Both the position numbers and the translations under genes were made by a program. The notes beneath the pieces were generated by a model, which ran no database searches, was not told the origin of the DNA, and saw nothing but the letters and a program-made list of their open reading frames with translations. Positions 7,338 to 17,579 of a stretch of 64,000 nucleotides of DNA are shown here, piece after piece (the stretch's first letter is position 1; each line of letters opens with the position of its first letter). Source of the stretch: Sulfitobacter brevis (GTDB lineage Bacteria > Pseudomonadota > Alphaproteobacteria > Rhodobacterales > Rhodobacteraceae); NCBI RefSeq assembly GCF_900112755.1, contig NZ_FOMW01000005.1:248001-312000 (forward strand), in the 5' to 3' direction.

Positions 7338-7561
7338 TCATGAACCCTCGGCTACTGCCTTCCTTAAGGCTGATAGGGAGAATCTAGACCAGAACGTAAG
7401 GATTTGAAAGGTTCTCAGTCGAGATGAAGCGCAGCTTCCTGTTGCGGCGATCAAGTGAAAAAGGCGCATGCGCTCAAGTAGATACAAAAAAAGATCTAGA
7501 TCGCAGTCTCTGCGGGAGAGCGATGCAGACCTGCCAAACTCTCCGTTAGTAGTAGGGTATT

Positions 7562-7598
7562 AAAAAGCAAAACCCCCGAAAACCAAAGTTTTCAAGGG
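7562..7598 (-). terminator. Intrinsic terminator of tRNA-Leu
   Basis: Read on the minus strand, CCC-TT-GAAAAC, a 4-base loop and GTTTTC-G-GGGG form an imperfect stem, followed by TTTTGCTTTTT. It lies 15 bases after the tRNA-Leu 3' end and fits a Rho-independent terminator. Confidence 0.7.
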
Positions 7599-7612
7599 CC
7601 TTAAATTTGCTA

Positions 7613-7698
7613 TGGTGCCCAGGAGAGGACTCGAACCTCCACACCGTTGCCAGTACTAGCACCTGAAGCTAGCGCGTCTACCATTCCGCCACCTGGGC
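7613..7698 (-). tRNA. tRNA-Leu (anticodon CAG)
   Basis: On the minus strand the 86-base sequence folds as a class II tRNA. The acceptor stem GCCCAGG pairs with CCTGGGC, the anticodon arm has loop TTCAGGT (anticodon CAG), and a long variable arm and T-arm GAGGTTCGAGTCCTC follow. An encoded ACCA closes the 3' end. It would read CUG leucine codons. Confidence 0.97.
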
Positions 7699-7865
7699 CC
7701 GTGAAGCGTGCATCTAAGTGGGTGGCGCGTGGCTGTCAATTGCTTTTTGATGGAATAATCTACTTTGCTCGCCCGCCACGGGCGGGCAGCCCGCGATTGC
7801 GTCTTGTTCGTCAAACGGCGGAGGGGTACATCAGGGGCGTATTTTGAATATGCAGGAGCATCGCC

Positions 7866-8852
7866 ATGTCCAAGCTGGTCACCATCTACGGCGGGTCGGG
7901 TTTCGTCGGGCGCTATATTGCACGGCGCATGGCCAAGGCTGGTTGGCGCGTGCGGGTCGCTGTGCGCAACCCCAACGAGGCGATGTTTGTGCGGCCCTAT
8001 GGTGCCGTCGGTCAGGTTGAGCCGATCTTGTGCAACGTGCGCGATGATGCCTCGGTTCGTGCAGCACTGATGGGTGCCGATGCCGTGGTGAATTGCGTGG
8101 GTATTCTGGTTGAGAAGGGCAAGAACCGTTTTGACGCCGTTCAAGCCGAGGCCCCTGCGCGTATTGCGCGGCTCGCTGCGGAAGAGGGCGTGGCGCGAAT
8201 GGTGCTAATCTCGGCGATTGGTGCAGATGCAGACGCCAACAGTGACTACGCCAGCAGCAAGGCGCGCGGCGAGGCGGGTGTGCTGGAGCATATGCCTCAG
8301 GCCGTAATTTTGCGTCCCTCGATCATGTTCGGGTCTGAGGACGACTTTTTTAACCGGTTTGCAGGGATGACCCGTATGGGGCCAATCCTGCCTTTGGCGG
8401 GCGGCGATAGCCTGTTTCAGCCTGTTTACGTAGATGACGTGGCCCATGCTGCGGAGAAAGCGGTTAAGGGCGAAGCGCCTGCCGGAGTCTATGAGCTTGG
8501 TGGGCCGGATACTGAGACATTGCGCGCGTTGATGCAGCGCATGTTGGGGGTAATCCACCGTCGTCGCTTGGTGCTGAATATGCCGCAGTGGATTGCAGGC
8601 ATCATGGCGTTCAGCTTTGATATGCTGCAGGCGGTGACAGCAGGGCTTTTCACAAACTCGATTTTGACCCGCGACCAGCTTGCCAACCTCGCGCATGACA
8701 ATGTCGTCGGGCCGCAGAGCAAAGGCTTTGATGATCTAGGTATTACGCCGGTGTCGATGGAGGCGGTACTGCCTGACTATCTGTGGCGCTTCCGCCCCTC
8801 TGGCCAATATGACGCAATCAAGGATTCTGCTGCGAACCTGCGGCGCGGCTAA
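7866..8852 (+). CDS. Complex I NDUFA9-family NAD(P)-binding protein
   Basis: The 328-residue atypical short-chain dehydrogenase/reductase has the N-terminal dinucleotide motif [10 protein letters not shown] (about residues 8-17), a conserved V-N-C-V-G-I segment and a Y-A-S-S-K-A pair (Y-x-x-x-K). A C-terminal part typical of the NDUFA9 group follows. In mitochondria NDUFA9 is an accessory subunit of complex I. In alphaproteobacteria the homologue is usually encoded, as here, immediately upstream of uppP, and its role is not settled. Its stop overlaps the uppP start by one base (TAATG), so the two are translationally coupled. Confidence 0.88.
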   Translation: MSKLVTIYGGSGFVGRYIARRMAKAGWRVRVAVRNPNEAMFVRPYGAVGQVEPILCNVRDDASVRAALMGADAVVNCVGILVEKGKNRFDAVQAEAPARIARLAAEEGVARMVLISAIGADADANSDYASSKARGEAGVLEHMPQAVILRPSIMFGSEDDFFNRFAGMTRMGPILPLAGGDSLFQPVYVDDVAHAAEKAVKGEAPAGVYELGGPDTETLRALMQRMLGVIHRRRLVLNMPQWIAGIMAFSFDMLQAVTAGLFTNSILTRDQLANLAHDNVVGPQSKGFDDLGITPVSMEAVLPDYLWRFRPSGQYDAIKDSAANLRRG

Positions 8853-9658
8853 TGGAAACCTCCACAACGATTGTTGCAGCCTTTTTGGGGCTGATCGAAG
8901 GGCTGACCGAGTTCATTCCGGTTTCGTCCACTGGGCACCTGCTGCTGGTCGGGCATTTTCTGGGGTTTGAAAGCGCGGGCCGTACTTTTGAGGTGGTGAT
9001 CCAGCTTGGCGCGGTCTTGGCCATTCTGCTGCTCTACGCGTCACGACTGTGGGCTGTGTTCTCAAGCGCGCCGCACGATCCGCAATCACGGCGGTTCATC
9101 CTGTCTGTGCTGATCGCCTTCCTGCCAGCAGTTTTTATCGGCGTATTGGCCCATGACTTCATCAAAACGGTGTTATTTGAGACGCCGATGCTGATTGCGA
9201 TCATGTTGATCCTCGGCGGCATCGTGCTTTTGTTCGTCGACAGGGTCGCGCCAGAGCCCCGCCACGATGATGCTATGGACTTCCCTTTGGCGATGGCCCT
9301 CAAGATCGGGTTTATCCAGTGTCTGGCGATGGTGCCGGGTGTTTCACGGTCGGGCGCGACGATTGTCGGGGCGTTGATGCTGGGGGCCAGCAAGCGCGCT
9401 GCGGCGGAATTTTCGTTCTTTTTGTCGATGCCGACGATGGCGGGCGCTTTTGCCTATGATCTTTATAAAAACCGCGATGTTCTGGATGCCTCGGCAATGG
9501 GAGAGATCGCCGTCGGCTTTGTCATGGCGTTTCTCAGCGCACTCTTGGTGGTCCGCTGGCTGCTCGGGTACGTCAGCAAACACGGCTATGCGCTGTTTGG
9601 CTGGTGGCGAATCATCATCGGCGGGATTGCTTTAGCCTTACTAGCGGCGGGTTATTGA
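8852..9658 (+). CDS. uppP: Undecaprenyl-diphosphatase UppP (BacA)
   Basis: The 268-residue integral membrane protein has the two hallmark motifs: [15 protein letters not shown] at residues 16-30 and P-G-V-S-R-S-G at 162-168. There are about seven to eight membrane segments, and the length is standard. It dephosphorylates undecaprenyl diphosphate at the periplasmic face so that the lipid carrier can be reused for peptidoglycan and O-antigen or EPS synthesis. It is coupled to the NDUFA9-like gene by a one-base overlap. Confidence 0.97.
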   Translation: METSTTIVAAFLGLIEGLTEFIPVSSTGHLLLVGHFLGFESAGRTFEVVIQLGAVLAILLLYASRLWAVFSSAPHDPQSRRFILSVLIAFLPAVFIGVLAHDFIKTVLFETPMLIAIMLILGGIVLLFVDRVAPEPRHDDAMDFPLAMALKIGFIQCLAMVPGVSRSGATIVGALMLGASKRAAAEFSFFLSMPTMAGAFAYDLYKNRDVLDASAMGEIAVGFVMAFLSALLVVRWLLGYVSKHGYALFGWWRIIIGGIALALLAAGY

Positions 9659-9815
9659 TGGATGGTTCCGAATCGGAACTAAATTAGCTGTTAAAACGCA
9701 GCCAAACGATCGCCGCCCGATAAATATCTACTAGATAGGTCAGCACTGCTTACTTTATTTCGTTTCTGAACTAGACTATTCGGGGGGTCCGATTGGTTTG
9801 GACGAGGGCGGAACA

Positions 9816-11249
9816 ATGGCGAAGCAACCGATGCTGAAATTCGTGAACATTGAGCGGGACATGCCCGAAAAACGGCCGCCCGATCTGCGCCGGTCAGATT
9901 TCCACGAAATTTACGCCGAATATGCCGACACCAAGGCGAAAGAGCAGTCGAGCCGCTGTTCGCAGTGTGGCGTGCCTTATTGCCAAAGCCATTGCCCGTT
10001 GCAGAACAACATTCCCGACTGGCTGCGTCTGACTGCCGAAGGTCGCCTGCAGGAGGCCTATGAGGTCAGTCAAGCTACCAATACGTTCCCCGAAATCTGT
10101 GGTCGCATCTGCCCCCAAGACCGTCTGTGCGAAGGCAACTGTGTTATCGAACAATCCGGACACGGCACGGTTACCATCGGCGCGGTCGAGAAATACATCA
10201 CCGATACGGCGTGGGAGCAGGGTTGGGTCAAACCGATTGCGCCCAGCGTTGAGCGGGCTGAAAGCGTCGGCATCATTGGCGCGGGCCCCGGTGGTCTGGC
10301 CGCCGCTGACGTGCTGCGCCGCGCGGGGGTGCAGGTGACTATTTATGATCGCTACGACCGCGCTGGCGGTTTGCTGATTTACGGCATCCCCGGTTTCAAG
10401 CTTGAGAAAGACGTGGTCATGCGCCGCAACAAGCAGCTTGAAGACGGCGGCGTGACCTTTGTGTTGAACTGCGACGTCGGCAACGACATCAGCTTTGCCG
10501 ATATCCGTGCCAAGCATGACGCCGTGATCATCGCGACGGGCGTATATAAAACACGCGAGATTCGCGCGCCGGGTGTTGGTGGCTTGGGCGTTGAGCGCGC
10601 CATTGATTTCCTGACCGCCAGCAACCGCAAGAGCTTTGGCGACACGGTCGAAGAGTTCGAGAGCGGCCGTCTGGACGCCAAGGGCAAAAAGGTCGTTGTA
10701 ATCGGTGGCGGTGATACCGCGATGGACTGTGTGCGCACATCGATCCGCCAAGGGGCCGAGAGCGTCAAATGTCTTTACCGCCGTGACCGTGCCAACATGC
10801 CGGGCAGCCAACGCGAAGTGCAAAACGCCGAGGAAGAAGGCGTGGTGTTCGAATGGCTGACAGCGCCCAAGGGGTTTGTCGGTGATCCGGTCACGGGCGT
10901 GATGGTGCAGAAGATGCGTCTGGGCCAGCCCGATGTGACAGGTCGTCAAGCGCCCGAGTTGATCGAAGGCTCCGACTATGTGGAAGACGCCGATCTGGTG
11001 ATCATGGCATTGGGGTTCGAGCCCGAAGACCTGCCGACCCTGTGGAGCGAACCGGACCTGCCGGTGAACCGCTGGGGCACAATCAAGGCTGACTACGTTA
11101 CGGGCGCCACTGCGCTGGAAGGCGTTTACGCTGTGGGTGACATCGTGCGCGGTGCCTCGCTTGTGGTTTGGGCAATCAAGGACGGGCGCGACTGTGCCGA
11201 GACAATCTTGGCCAAGCTCGCCCTACCGCAGGCAGTTGCCGCTGAATAG
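9816..11249 (+). CDS. gltD: Glutamate synthase (NADPH) small subunit
   Basis: The product is 477 residues from ATG 9816. The N-terminal cysteine cluster (S-R-C-S-Q-C-G-V-P-Y-C-Q-S-H-C-P) binds iron-sulfur clusters. Two dinucleotide folds follow: FAD (G-I-I-G-A-G-P-G-G-L-A) and NADPH (V-V-I-G-G-G-D-T-A-M-D-C). It passes electrons from NADPH to the GltB subunit, which makes glutamate from glutamine and 2-oxoglutarate. It precedes gltB with a 147-base gap, the reverse of the E. coli gltB-gltD order but the same as in Azospirillum. In-frame TTG 9798 is a less likely start. Confidence 0.96.
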   Translation: MAKQPMLKFVNIERDMPEKRPPDLRRSDFHEIYAEYADTKAKEQSSRCSQCGVPYCQSHCPLQNNIPDWLRLTAEGRLQEAYEVSQATNTFPEICGRICPQDRLCEGNCVIEQSGHGTVTIGAVEKYITDTAWEQGWVKPIAPSVERAESVGIIGAGPGGLAAADVLRRAGVQVTIYDRYDRAGGLLIYGIPGFKLEKDVVMRRNKQLEDGGVTFVLNCDVGNDISFADIRAKHDAVIIATGVYKTREIRAPGVGGLGVERAIDFLTASNRKSFGDTVEEFESGRLDAKGKKVVVIGGGDTAMDCVRTSIRQGAESVKCLYRRDRANMPGSQREVQNAEEEGVVFEWLTAPKGFVGDPVTGVMVQKMRLGQPDVTGRQAPELIEGSDYVEDADLVIMALGFEPEDLPTLWSEPDLPVNRWGTIKADYVTGATALEGVYAVGDIVRGASLVVWAIKDGRDCAETILAKLALPQAVAAE

Positions 11250-11267
11250 CGACCGACAAGAACTTTG

Positions 11268-11288
11268 GCGGGCCGGTACTAGGCCCGC
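11268..11288 (+). other. Hairpin in the gltD-gltB gap
   Basis: GCGGGCC (11268-11274) and GGCCCGC (11282-11288) form a perfect 7-bp GC stem with a 7-base loop, 18 bases after gltD. No T run follows, so it is more likely a processing or attenuation hairpin that sets the gltD:gltB ratio than a full terminator. Confidence 0.4.
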
Positions 11289-11396
11289 ACCCTACATCAG
11301 AATTGACCGCAGGGCCCGCCCCTCGCCGGACGTTACAACAAAAACCAGAGCCGAAATCCAAGCGGGATGCGCGGCGCTTGTGGAAGGAACCAAGCC

Positions 11397-14300
11397 ATGA
11401 CCAAGTATAACGACGAATGGGTTGCCCGCGAGGAAGCAAAACGCGCGATGATGGCCGAAAAGGGTCTCTATTCCCCTGAGGAAGAGCATTCCTCCTGCGG
11501 GGTCGGGCTGGTCGTCAACATTGATGGTTCCAAAAGCCGCGAGGTCGTGCTGAACGGGATCAAGGCGCTGAAAGCAATCTGGCACCGGGGTGCTGTGGAC
11601 GCAGACGGCATGACCGGCGACGGCGCTGGCATCCACGTGCAAATTCCGGTCCCGTTCTTTTATGATCAGGTCAAGCGCACCGGCCACACACCGCGTGAGA
11701 ACGAGCTGATTGCAGTGGGTCAGGTCTTCCTGCCGCGCACCAACTTCGCCGCGCAAGAAACGTGCCGGACCATCGTGGAGACCGAAGTTCTGCGTATGGG
11801 CTATTACATCTACGGCTGGCGCCACGTGCCGGTTGATGTCTCTGTTCTAGGCGAAAAGGCCAATGCGACCCGCCCAGAGATCGAGCAGATCCTGATTTCG
11901 AATGCCAAGGGCGTGGACGAGGAAACATTCGAGCGCGAGCTATACGTGATCCGCCGCCGGATCGAAAAAGCCGCCATCGCTGCACAGGTGCCGCAGATGT
12001 ACATCGCCTCGATGTCCTGCCGTTCGATCATCTACAAAGGCATGATGCTGGCCGAACAGGTCGCGGAGTTCTATCCCGACCTGAAGGATGACGGTTTTGT
12101 CAGCGCCTTCGCGATTTACCACCAGCGTTACTCCACCAACACCTTTCCGCAGTGGTGGCTGGCCCAGCCGTTCCGCATGTTGGCCCACAACGGCGAGATC
12201 AACACGCTGAAGGGCAACCTGAACTGGATGAAGAGCCACGAGATCCGCATGGCTTCGGGTACCTTTGGCGACATGGCTGAAGATATCAAACCAATCGTCG
12301 CTGCCGGATCGTCTGATTCCGCAGCGTTAGATTCGGTTTTCGAGGTTCTGGTGCGCGCAGGCCGGTCCGCGCCGATGGCGAAAACAATGCTGGTGCCGGA
12401 AAGCTGGTCCAAGCAGGCGGTCGAATTGCCACAAGCGTGGCGCGACATGTATTCTTACTGCAATTCGGTGATGGAGCCGTGGGACGGCCCCGCCGCCTTG
12501 GCGATGACCGATGGACGCTGGGTTTGTGCCGGTCTTGACCGTAATGGTCTGCGTCCGATGCGCTATGTGGTGACTGCCGACGGCATGCTGATCGCGGGCT
12601 CCGAAGCCGGCATGGTGCCGCTGGACGAGGCAAATGTTGTCCGTAAAGGCGCGTTGGGGCCAGGGCAGCTGATCTCGGTCGATATGACCGAAGGCAGACT
12701 CTATCACGATACTGAAATCAAAGACAAAATGGCCGCTAACCAGCCGTTCGGCGAATGGGTCGGCAAGATTAACGAGCTGGACGAGCCCTTGGCCTCGGTT
12801 GAGGAAAAGCCGCTGTTCGAGGGTAACGAGTTGCGCCGCCGTCAGGTGGCAGCGGGCTATACCGTTGAAGACCTTGAGCAGATTCTCGCGCCAATGGCAG
12901 AGGACGGCAAGGAAACGCTGGCCAGCATGGGTGACGATACCCCTTCTGCCGTGTTGAGCACGCAGTACCGCCCGCTCAGCCACTTCTTCCGCCAGAACTT
13001 TAGTCAGGTGACCAACCCGCCGATCGACAGCTTGCGCGAATTCCGCGTGATGAGCCTGAAGACGCGGTTCGGTAACCTCAAGAACGTGCTGGACGAAAGC
13101 AGCGCCCAGACCGAAATTCTGGTGCTAGATAGCCCGTTTGTCGGCAATGCGCAGTTCGACGAGTTGATGAGCCATTTTAACGCTGATCTCTACGCCATCG
13201 ACTGCACTTTCGAGGCAGGCAGCACCCACTTGAGCCAAGGATTGGCGCGCATTAGAGCCGAAGCCGAAGACGCCGTGCGATCGGGCGCGGGGCATATCGT
13301 GCTCACCGACCAGCACAGCGGCGAGGGCCGTGTGGCGATGCCGATGATCCTTGCGACCAGCGCCGTGCACAGCCACCTGACGCGCAAGGGTCTGCGGACC
13401 TTCTGTTCGCTCAACGTGCGGTCCGCCGAATGTATGGACGCGCATTATTTTGCGGTGCTGATCGGCTGCGGTGCGACCATCGTGAACGCCTATCTGGCCG
13501 AGGATTCACTGGCTGACCGGATCGGTCGCGGTCTGCTTGATTTGTCTCTAACCAAGGCGATGTCGCATTATCGCGAAGCAATTGATCAGGGTCTGCTGAA
13601 AATTATGGCCAAGATGGGGATCAGTGTGATTTCCTCTTATCGCGGTGGTCTGAACTTTGAGGCCGTGGGCCTGAGCCGTGCCATGTGCGCCGAGTTCTTC
13701 CCGGGGATGACCAGCCGGATTTCCGGCATCGGTGTGACAGGTATTCAGCGCAAAGCCGAAGAAGTGCATCAGCGCGGTTGGCTGGGCGATGGCGTTGTTA
13801 TGCCCATCGGGGGTTTCTACAAGGCGCGTGCCAGTGGCGAAACCCACGCTTGGGAGGCGTCATCGATGCATATGTTGCAGGTTGCCTGCACCAAAGCGTC
13901 ATACCAGATGTGGAAGCAGTATTCGGCCAAAATGGCGTCGAATCCGCCGATCCATTTGCGTGACTTGCTCGATATTAAGCCCTTGGGCGCGCCTGTGGGT
14001 TTGGAAGAAGTCGAAAGCATCACCACCATCCGCAAACGGTTTGTCACGCCGGGCATGAGTCTTGGGGCCCTAAGCCCTGAGGCCCACAAGACCCTGAACG
14101 TGGCGATGAACCGGATCGGTGCCAAATCCGATAGTGGCGAGGGCGGCGAAGATCCGGCGCATTTCGTGCCGGAGCCAAATGGCGACAATCCAAGCGCCAA
14201 GATCAAGCAGGTTGCCTCGGGTCGCTTTGGTGTGACGGCGGAATACCTCAACCAGTGCGAAGAACTTGAAATTAAGGTCGCACAAGGTGCCAAGCCCGGT

Positions 14301-15929
14301 GAGGGCGGCCAGTTGCCCGGCATGAAGGTCACCGACCTGATCGCCCGTCTGCGGCATTCGACCAAGGGTGTGACGCTGATTTCACCGCCGCCGCACCATG
14401 ATATCTACTCTATCGAAGACCTTGCGCAGTTGATCTATGACCTCAAGCAGATAAACCCGCGCTGTAAGGTGACGGTGAAGCTGGTGGCTTCTTCGGGTGT
14501 GGGGACGATTGCGGCGGGTGTCGCCAAGGCAAAGGCCGATGTGATCCTGATCTCGGGCCATAACGGCGGCACCGGTGCGTCGCCCGCGACCTCGATCAAA
14601 TATGCGGGTCTACCTTGGGAAATGGGCCTGACAGAGGCGCATCAGGTGCTGAGCATGAACAACCTGCGCGACCGCGTCACTTTGCGGACCGACGGTGGTT
14701 TGCGCACAGGTCGCGATATCGTCATGGCGGCGATGCTGGGGGCTGAGGAATACGGCATTGGCACCGCAGCGCTGATTGCGATGGGCTGTATTATGGTGCG
14801 CCAGTGCCAGTCCAACACCTGCCCTGTAGGAGTCTGTACACAGGACGAAGCGCTGCGCGACAAATTCACCGGCAATGCCGATAAGGTCGTGAACCTCATC
14901 ACTCACTACGCGACCGAAGTTCGCGAAATTCTGGCCAGCATCGGGGCGCGCAGCCTTGATGATGTAATCGGGCGTGCGGACTTGCTGACGCAGGTTAGCC
15001 GTGGCTCGGCGCATCTGGATGATCTGGATCTCAACCCGCTGCTGATCACCGTCGATGGTGCGCATCACAACGTCTATAACCGCGACAAGCCACGTAATGC
15101 GGTGCTCGACACACTGGATGCCAAGATCGTGCGTGATGCGGCTCGCTTCTTGGAAGACGGCGAGAAGATGCAGCTGAGTTATGCGGTGCAAAACACCCAC
15201 CGTACCGTCGGCACCCGCACGTCGAGCCATATCGTCAGCAAGTTCGGGATGAACAACAAGTTGCAGCCTGATCACCTGACGGTGAAGCTGACCGGTTCTG
15301 CCGGTCAATCATTGGGCGCCTTTGCGGTCAGAGGGTTGAAGCTCGAAGTCTCGGGCGATGCCAACGACTATGTTGGCAAAGGCTTGTCGGGCGGTACAAT
15401 TGTGGTGCGCCCTCCGATGTCGAGCCCGATTGTAGCGTCCGAGAACACCATCATCGGCAACACAGTGCTCTATGGCGCAACGGCGGGTTATCTTTTCGCC
15501 GCGGGCCGCGCGGGCGAACGTTTCGCCGTGCGCAATTCGGGTGCCAAAGTGGTGATCGAAGGCTGCGGCAGCAATGGCTGTGAATACATGACAGGCGGCG
15601 TTGCGGTCATTCTAGGCGAGATTGGCGCGAACTTTGCCGCCGGCATGACGGGCGGAATGGCCTATCTCTATGATCCCGAAGGCAAGGCCGAGGCGCTGAT
15701 GAACCGTGAGACTATCGTCACTTGCGGGGTCACCGTTGATCATTGGACTGCTGAGTTGAAAGACCTGCTGGAGCGTCACCACGCCGAGACGGATAGCCGC
15801 AAAGCAGGGGATATCCTGCAACATTGGGACAGCGAGAAAAATAACTTCCTTCAGATCTGTCCCAAAGAAATGTTGGTCCATTTGCCCGCACCTCTGACGA
15901 TCGAGAAGTCGGCGGTTCCGGCGGAATAG
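11397..15929 (+). CDS. gltB: Glutamate synthase (NADPH) large subunit
   Basis: The product is 1510 residues from ATG 11397 with an AAGGAA ribosome binding site. The N-terminal glutaminase has its catalytic cysteine at residue 34 (H-S-S-C-G-V-G-L) after a propeptide that must be removed. A central domain, the FMN-binding synthase domain and the 3Fe-4S cysteines (G-C-I-M-V-R-Q-C-Q-S-N-T-C-P-V-G) follow, then the C-terminal beta-helix with G-G-x-I-V-V repeats. Ammonia released from glutamine is channelled to 2-oxoglutarate. It forms the alpha subunit with GltD, and the length is normal for bacterial GltB. Confidence 0.97.
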   Translation: MTKYNDEWVAREEAKRAMMAEKGLYSPEEEHSSCGVGLVVNIDGSKSREVVLNGIKALKAIWHRGAVDADGMTGDGAGIHVQIPVPFFYDQVKRTGHTPRENELIAVGQVFLPRTNFAAQETCRTIVETEVLRMGYYIYGWRHVPVDVSVLGEKANATRPEIEQILISNAKGVDEETFERELYVIRRRIEKAAIAAQVPQMYIASMSCRSIIYKGMMLAEQVAEFYPDLKDDGFVSAFAIYHQRYSTNTFPQWWLAQPFRMLAHNGEINTLKGNLNWMKSHEIRMASGTFGDMAEDIKPIVAAGSSDSAALDSVFEVLVRAGRSAPMAKTMLVPESWSKQAVELPQAWRDMYSYCNSVMEPWDGPAALAMTDGRWVCAGLDRNGLRPMRYVVTADGMLIAGSEAGMVPLDEANVVRKGALGPGQLISVDMTEGRLYHDTEIKDKMAANQPFGEWVGKINELDEPLASVEEKPLFEGNELRRRQVAAGYTVEDLEQILAPMAEDGKETLASMGDDTPSAVLSTQYRPLSHFFRQNFSQVTNPPIDSLREFRVMSLKTRFGNLKNVLDESSAQTEILVLDSPFVGNAQFDELMSHFNADLYAIDCTFEAGSTHLSQGLARIRAEAEDAVRSGAGHIVLTDQHSGEGRVAMPMILATSAVHSHLTRKGLRTFCSLNVRSAECMDAHYFAVLIGCGATIVNAYLAEDSLADRIGRGLLDLSLTKAMSHYREAIDQGLLKIMAKMGISVISSYRGGLNFEAVGLSRAMCAEFFPGMTSRISGIGVTGIQRKAEEVHQRGWLGDGVVMPIGGFYKARASGETHAWEASSMHMLQVACTKASYQMWKQYSAKMASNPPIHLRDLLDIKPLGAPVGLEEVESITTIRKRFVTPGMSLGALSPEAHKTLNVAMNRIGAKSDSGEGGEDPAHFVPEPNGDNPSAKIKQVASGRFGVTAEYLNQCEELEIKVAQGAKPGEGGQLPGMKVTDLIARLRHSTKGVTLISPPPHHDIYSIEDLAQLIYDLKQINPRCKVTVKLVASSGVGTIAAGVAKAKADVILISGHNGGTGASPATSIKYAGLPWEMGLTEAHQVLSMNNLRDRVTLRTDGGLRTGRDIVMAAMLGAEEYGIGTAALIAMGCIMVRQCQSNTCPVGVCTQDEALRDKFTGNADKVVNLITHYATEVREILASIGARSLDDVIGRADLLTQVSRGSAHLDDLDLNPLLITVDGAHHNVYNRDKPRNAVLDTLDAKIVRDAARFLEDGEKMQLSYAVQNTHRTVGTRTSSHIVSKFGMNNKLQPDHLTVKLTGSAGQSLGAFAVRGLKLEVSGDANDYVGKGLSGGTIVVRPPMSSPIVASENTIIGNTVLYGATAGYLFAAGRAGERFAVRNSGAKVVIEGCGSNGCEYMTGGVAVILGEIGANFAAGMTGGMAYLYDPEGKAEALMNRETIVTCGVTVDHWTAELKDLLERHHAETDSRKAGDILQHWDSEKNNFLQICPKEMLVHLPAPLTIEKSAVPAE

Positions 15930-15957
15930 AGGCTCAGCTCTGCAATCGCCTTGATCG

Positions 15958-15986
15958 GGCGGGCAACGACTGGATCGTTGTCCGCC
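15958..15986 (+). terminator. Hairpin after gltB
   Basis: GGCGGGCAACGA (15958-15969) and TCGTTGTCCGCC (15975-15986) form a 12-bp stem with one G-T pair. It lies 29 bases after the gltB stop. There is no strong T run, so Rho-independent termination is plausible but not proven. Confidence 0.5.
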
Positions 15987-16077
15987 AGATTGCGTTTCGC
16001 CACACTGCGTTGACGAACGCTGCGACGCACTATGTTATGGCAGAGTTAGAAGAGCTTCGATCAAAGGGGATGAGAGC

Positions 16078-16779
16078 ATGCGGCCTGTGGTGAGTGCGAT
16101 CCTTCTGGCTCTGATGCTAACCGCTTGCACCGATCCCGCCCCGCGCGGCGGTGGCGACATTGTCGTCATCGGCGATTCCGTGATGGCATGGAATGGGACG
16201 AGCGGCGCATCGATACCGGATACCATGGCAAAAACACTTGAGCGGCCGGTGATTAGTCGCGCCGTTGCGGGCGCCCAGTTTGACAATGCCTCGGGGCTTG
16301 CGGGGGCGGTCGGTTTCGACATCCAGCGCCAGATGCCGGAGGGCAGGTGGAACTGGGTGGTGATGAACGGCGGCGCCAATGATCTGGCCAGTGATTGCGG
16401 CTGTGGTGCCTGTGACGCTGTGGTTGACGGGTTAATCAGCCCTGATGCGACCACTGGAGCGATCCCTGCCTTCATCCGCAAAGTGCGTGCCAGCACGGGT
16501 GCTCAGGTTTTGTGGATGGGGTATTACGCAGGGTCAGGCCAAGGCTCGTTCGCGGGATGCCGCGATGATCTGGTTGAGATGGAAAACCGTATCGCCCGCT
16601 TTGCCGCCGGACAAAGTGGCGTGACTTTCGCAGACTCCGAAGATGTGATCGACCGGAAGGACAGGGCACAGTTTGCAGGCGACAACACCCATCCCTCGCC
16701 CAAGGGTTCAGCGCTGATTGGCAGGTATCTGGCAGAACAGATCGCGCGGCGCGATCCCCGTTCACAAACCCGCCGTTGA
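16078..16779 (+). CDS. SGNH/GDSL-family hydrolase lipoprotein
   Basis: The 233-residue product has a lipoprotein signal ending in L-T-A-C (Cys about residue 17). Its SGNH blocks are I-G-D-S-V-M (nucleophile Ser), N-G-G-A-N-D (block III) and D-N-T-H-P-S (block V, catalytic Asp/His). Family members are esterases, lipases or peptidoglycan O-acetyl esterases; the substrate cannot be told here. It sits 16 bases upstream of mtgA on the same strand, and a role at the cell envelope would fit that neighbour. Confidence 0.85.
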   Translation: MRPVVSAILLALMLTACTDPAPRGGGDIVVIGDSVMAWNGTSGASIPDTMAKTLERPVISRAVAGAQFDNASGLAGAVGFDIQRQMPEGRWNWVVMNGGANDLASDCGCGACDAVVDGLISPDATTGAIPAFIRKVRASTGAQVLWMGYYAGSGQGSFAGCRDDLVEMENRIARFAAGQSGVTFADSEDVIDRKDRAQFAGDNTHPSPKGSALIGRYLAEQIARRDPRSQTRR

Positions 16780-16795
16780 CCCTTATAGCAGAAAA

Positions 16796-17518
16796 ATGGT
16801 CCGGCAGAAAAAACAGTCTGAAGATGCAAAACCCAGAAAACGGCGGTCGCTTTCGCGGTGGCTGACGGTGATGATGTTGCGGCTTACGTCCGCGGCCTTT
16901 CTGCTCGTGGTACTGTTTGTGGTGTTGGGCACGGTGATTAATCCGCCGACCAACGTCTATATGTTCTCCGAGGCACAGCGGCTTGGTGGCGTGAAACATC
17001 AGTGGGTGGCAATGGAAAACGTTGCACCGGTCATGGCCCGCGCCGCTGTTGCTGCTGAAGACGCGAATTTTTGCGAGCACTGGGGCTTTGATATGGCTGC
17101 GATTCGATTGGCGATAGCGCAAGGATCGGCGCGCGGGGCCTCTACGATCAGCCAGCAAACCGTTAAGAACGTCTATCTGTGGCAAGGTCGTTCCTGGGTG
17201 CGCAAGGCGATGGAGGCATTGATCACCCCGATCCTTGAAGCGATCTGGACCAAGAGGCGGATCCTTGAAGTCTATTTGAACGTGGCCGAGTTTGATGAGG
17301 GTGTTTTTGGCATTGATGCGGCGTCGCGGCACTATTTCGGCGTCGCCCCCGACGGGCTAAGCGATACTCAAGCCGCGCGGCTTGCTGCCATCTTGCCAGC
17401 CCCCAAGGACCGTTCGGCGTCTGACCCTTCGGGATTTGTTCGAAAACGGACCTCGCAAATATTGTCCGGAGCGGCGACGATACGCGCGGATGGACGGTCT
17501 GCTTGTTTCGAGAGTTGA
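16796..17518 (+). CDS. mtgA: Monofunctional biosynthetic peptidoglycan transglycosylase
   Basis: From ATG 16796 the 240-residue product has a basic N-terminus, one membrane anchor (about residues 20-45) and a GT51 domain. Its motifs are A-A-E-D-A-N-F-C-E-H-W-G-F-D (catalytic Glu), G-A-S-T-I-S-Q-Q-T-V-K-N and R-K-A-M-E-A, with K-R-R-I-L-E-V-Y-L-N-V-A-E-F after them. It polymerises lipid II into glycan strands and has no transpeptidase domain. It lies 16 bases after the SGNH hydrolase gene and is probably cotranscribed. Confidence 0.95.
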   Translation: MVRQKKQSEDAKPRKRRSLSRWLTVMMLRLTSAAFLLVVLFVVLGTVINPPTNVYMFSEAQRLGGVKHQWVAMENVAPVMARAAVAAEDANFCEHWGFDMAAIRLAIAQGSARGASTISQQTVKNVYLWQGRSWVRKAMEALITPILEAIWTKRRILEVYLNVAEFDEGVFGIDAASRHYFGVAPDGLSDTQAARLAAILPAPKDRSASDPSGFVRKRTSQILSGAATIRADGRSACFES

Positions 17519-17579
17519 ACACCCCTACCTTTCAAGGCATTGAGAGACACTGCACCCCTATTTGACCGGATCTTAGTAA

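Noticed and set aside
9667-9681. Short palindrome GTTCCG-AAT-CGGAAC after uppP
   Set aside because: A 6-bp stem without T run is too weak to call a terminator or operator.
9894-10949. 351-codon open frame on the minus strand
   Set aside because: It is antisense to gltD and arises from the high-GC codon pattern; the product has no family features.
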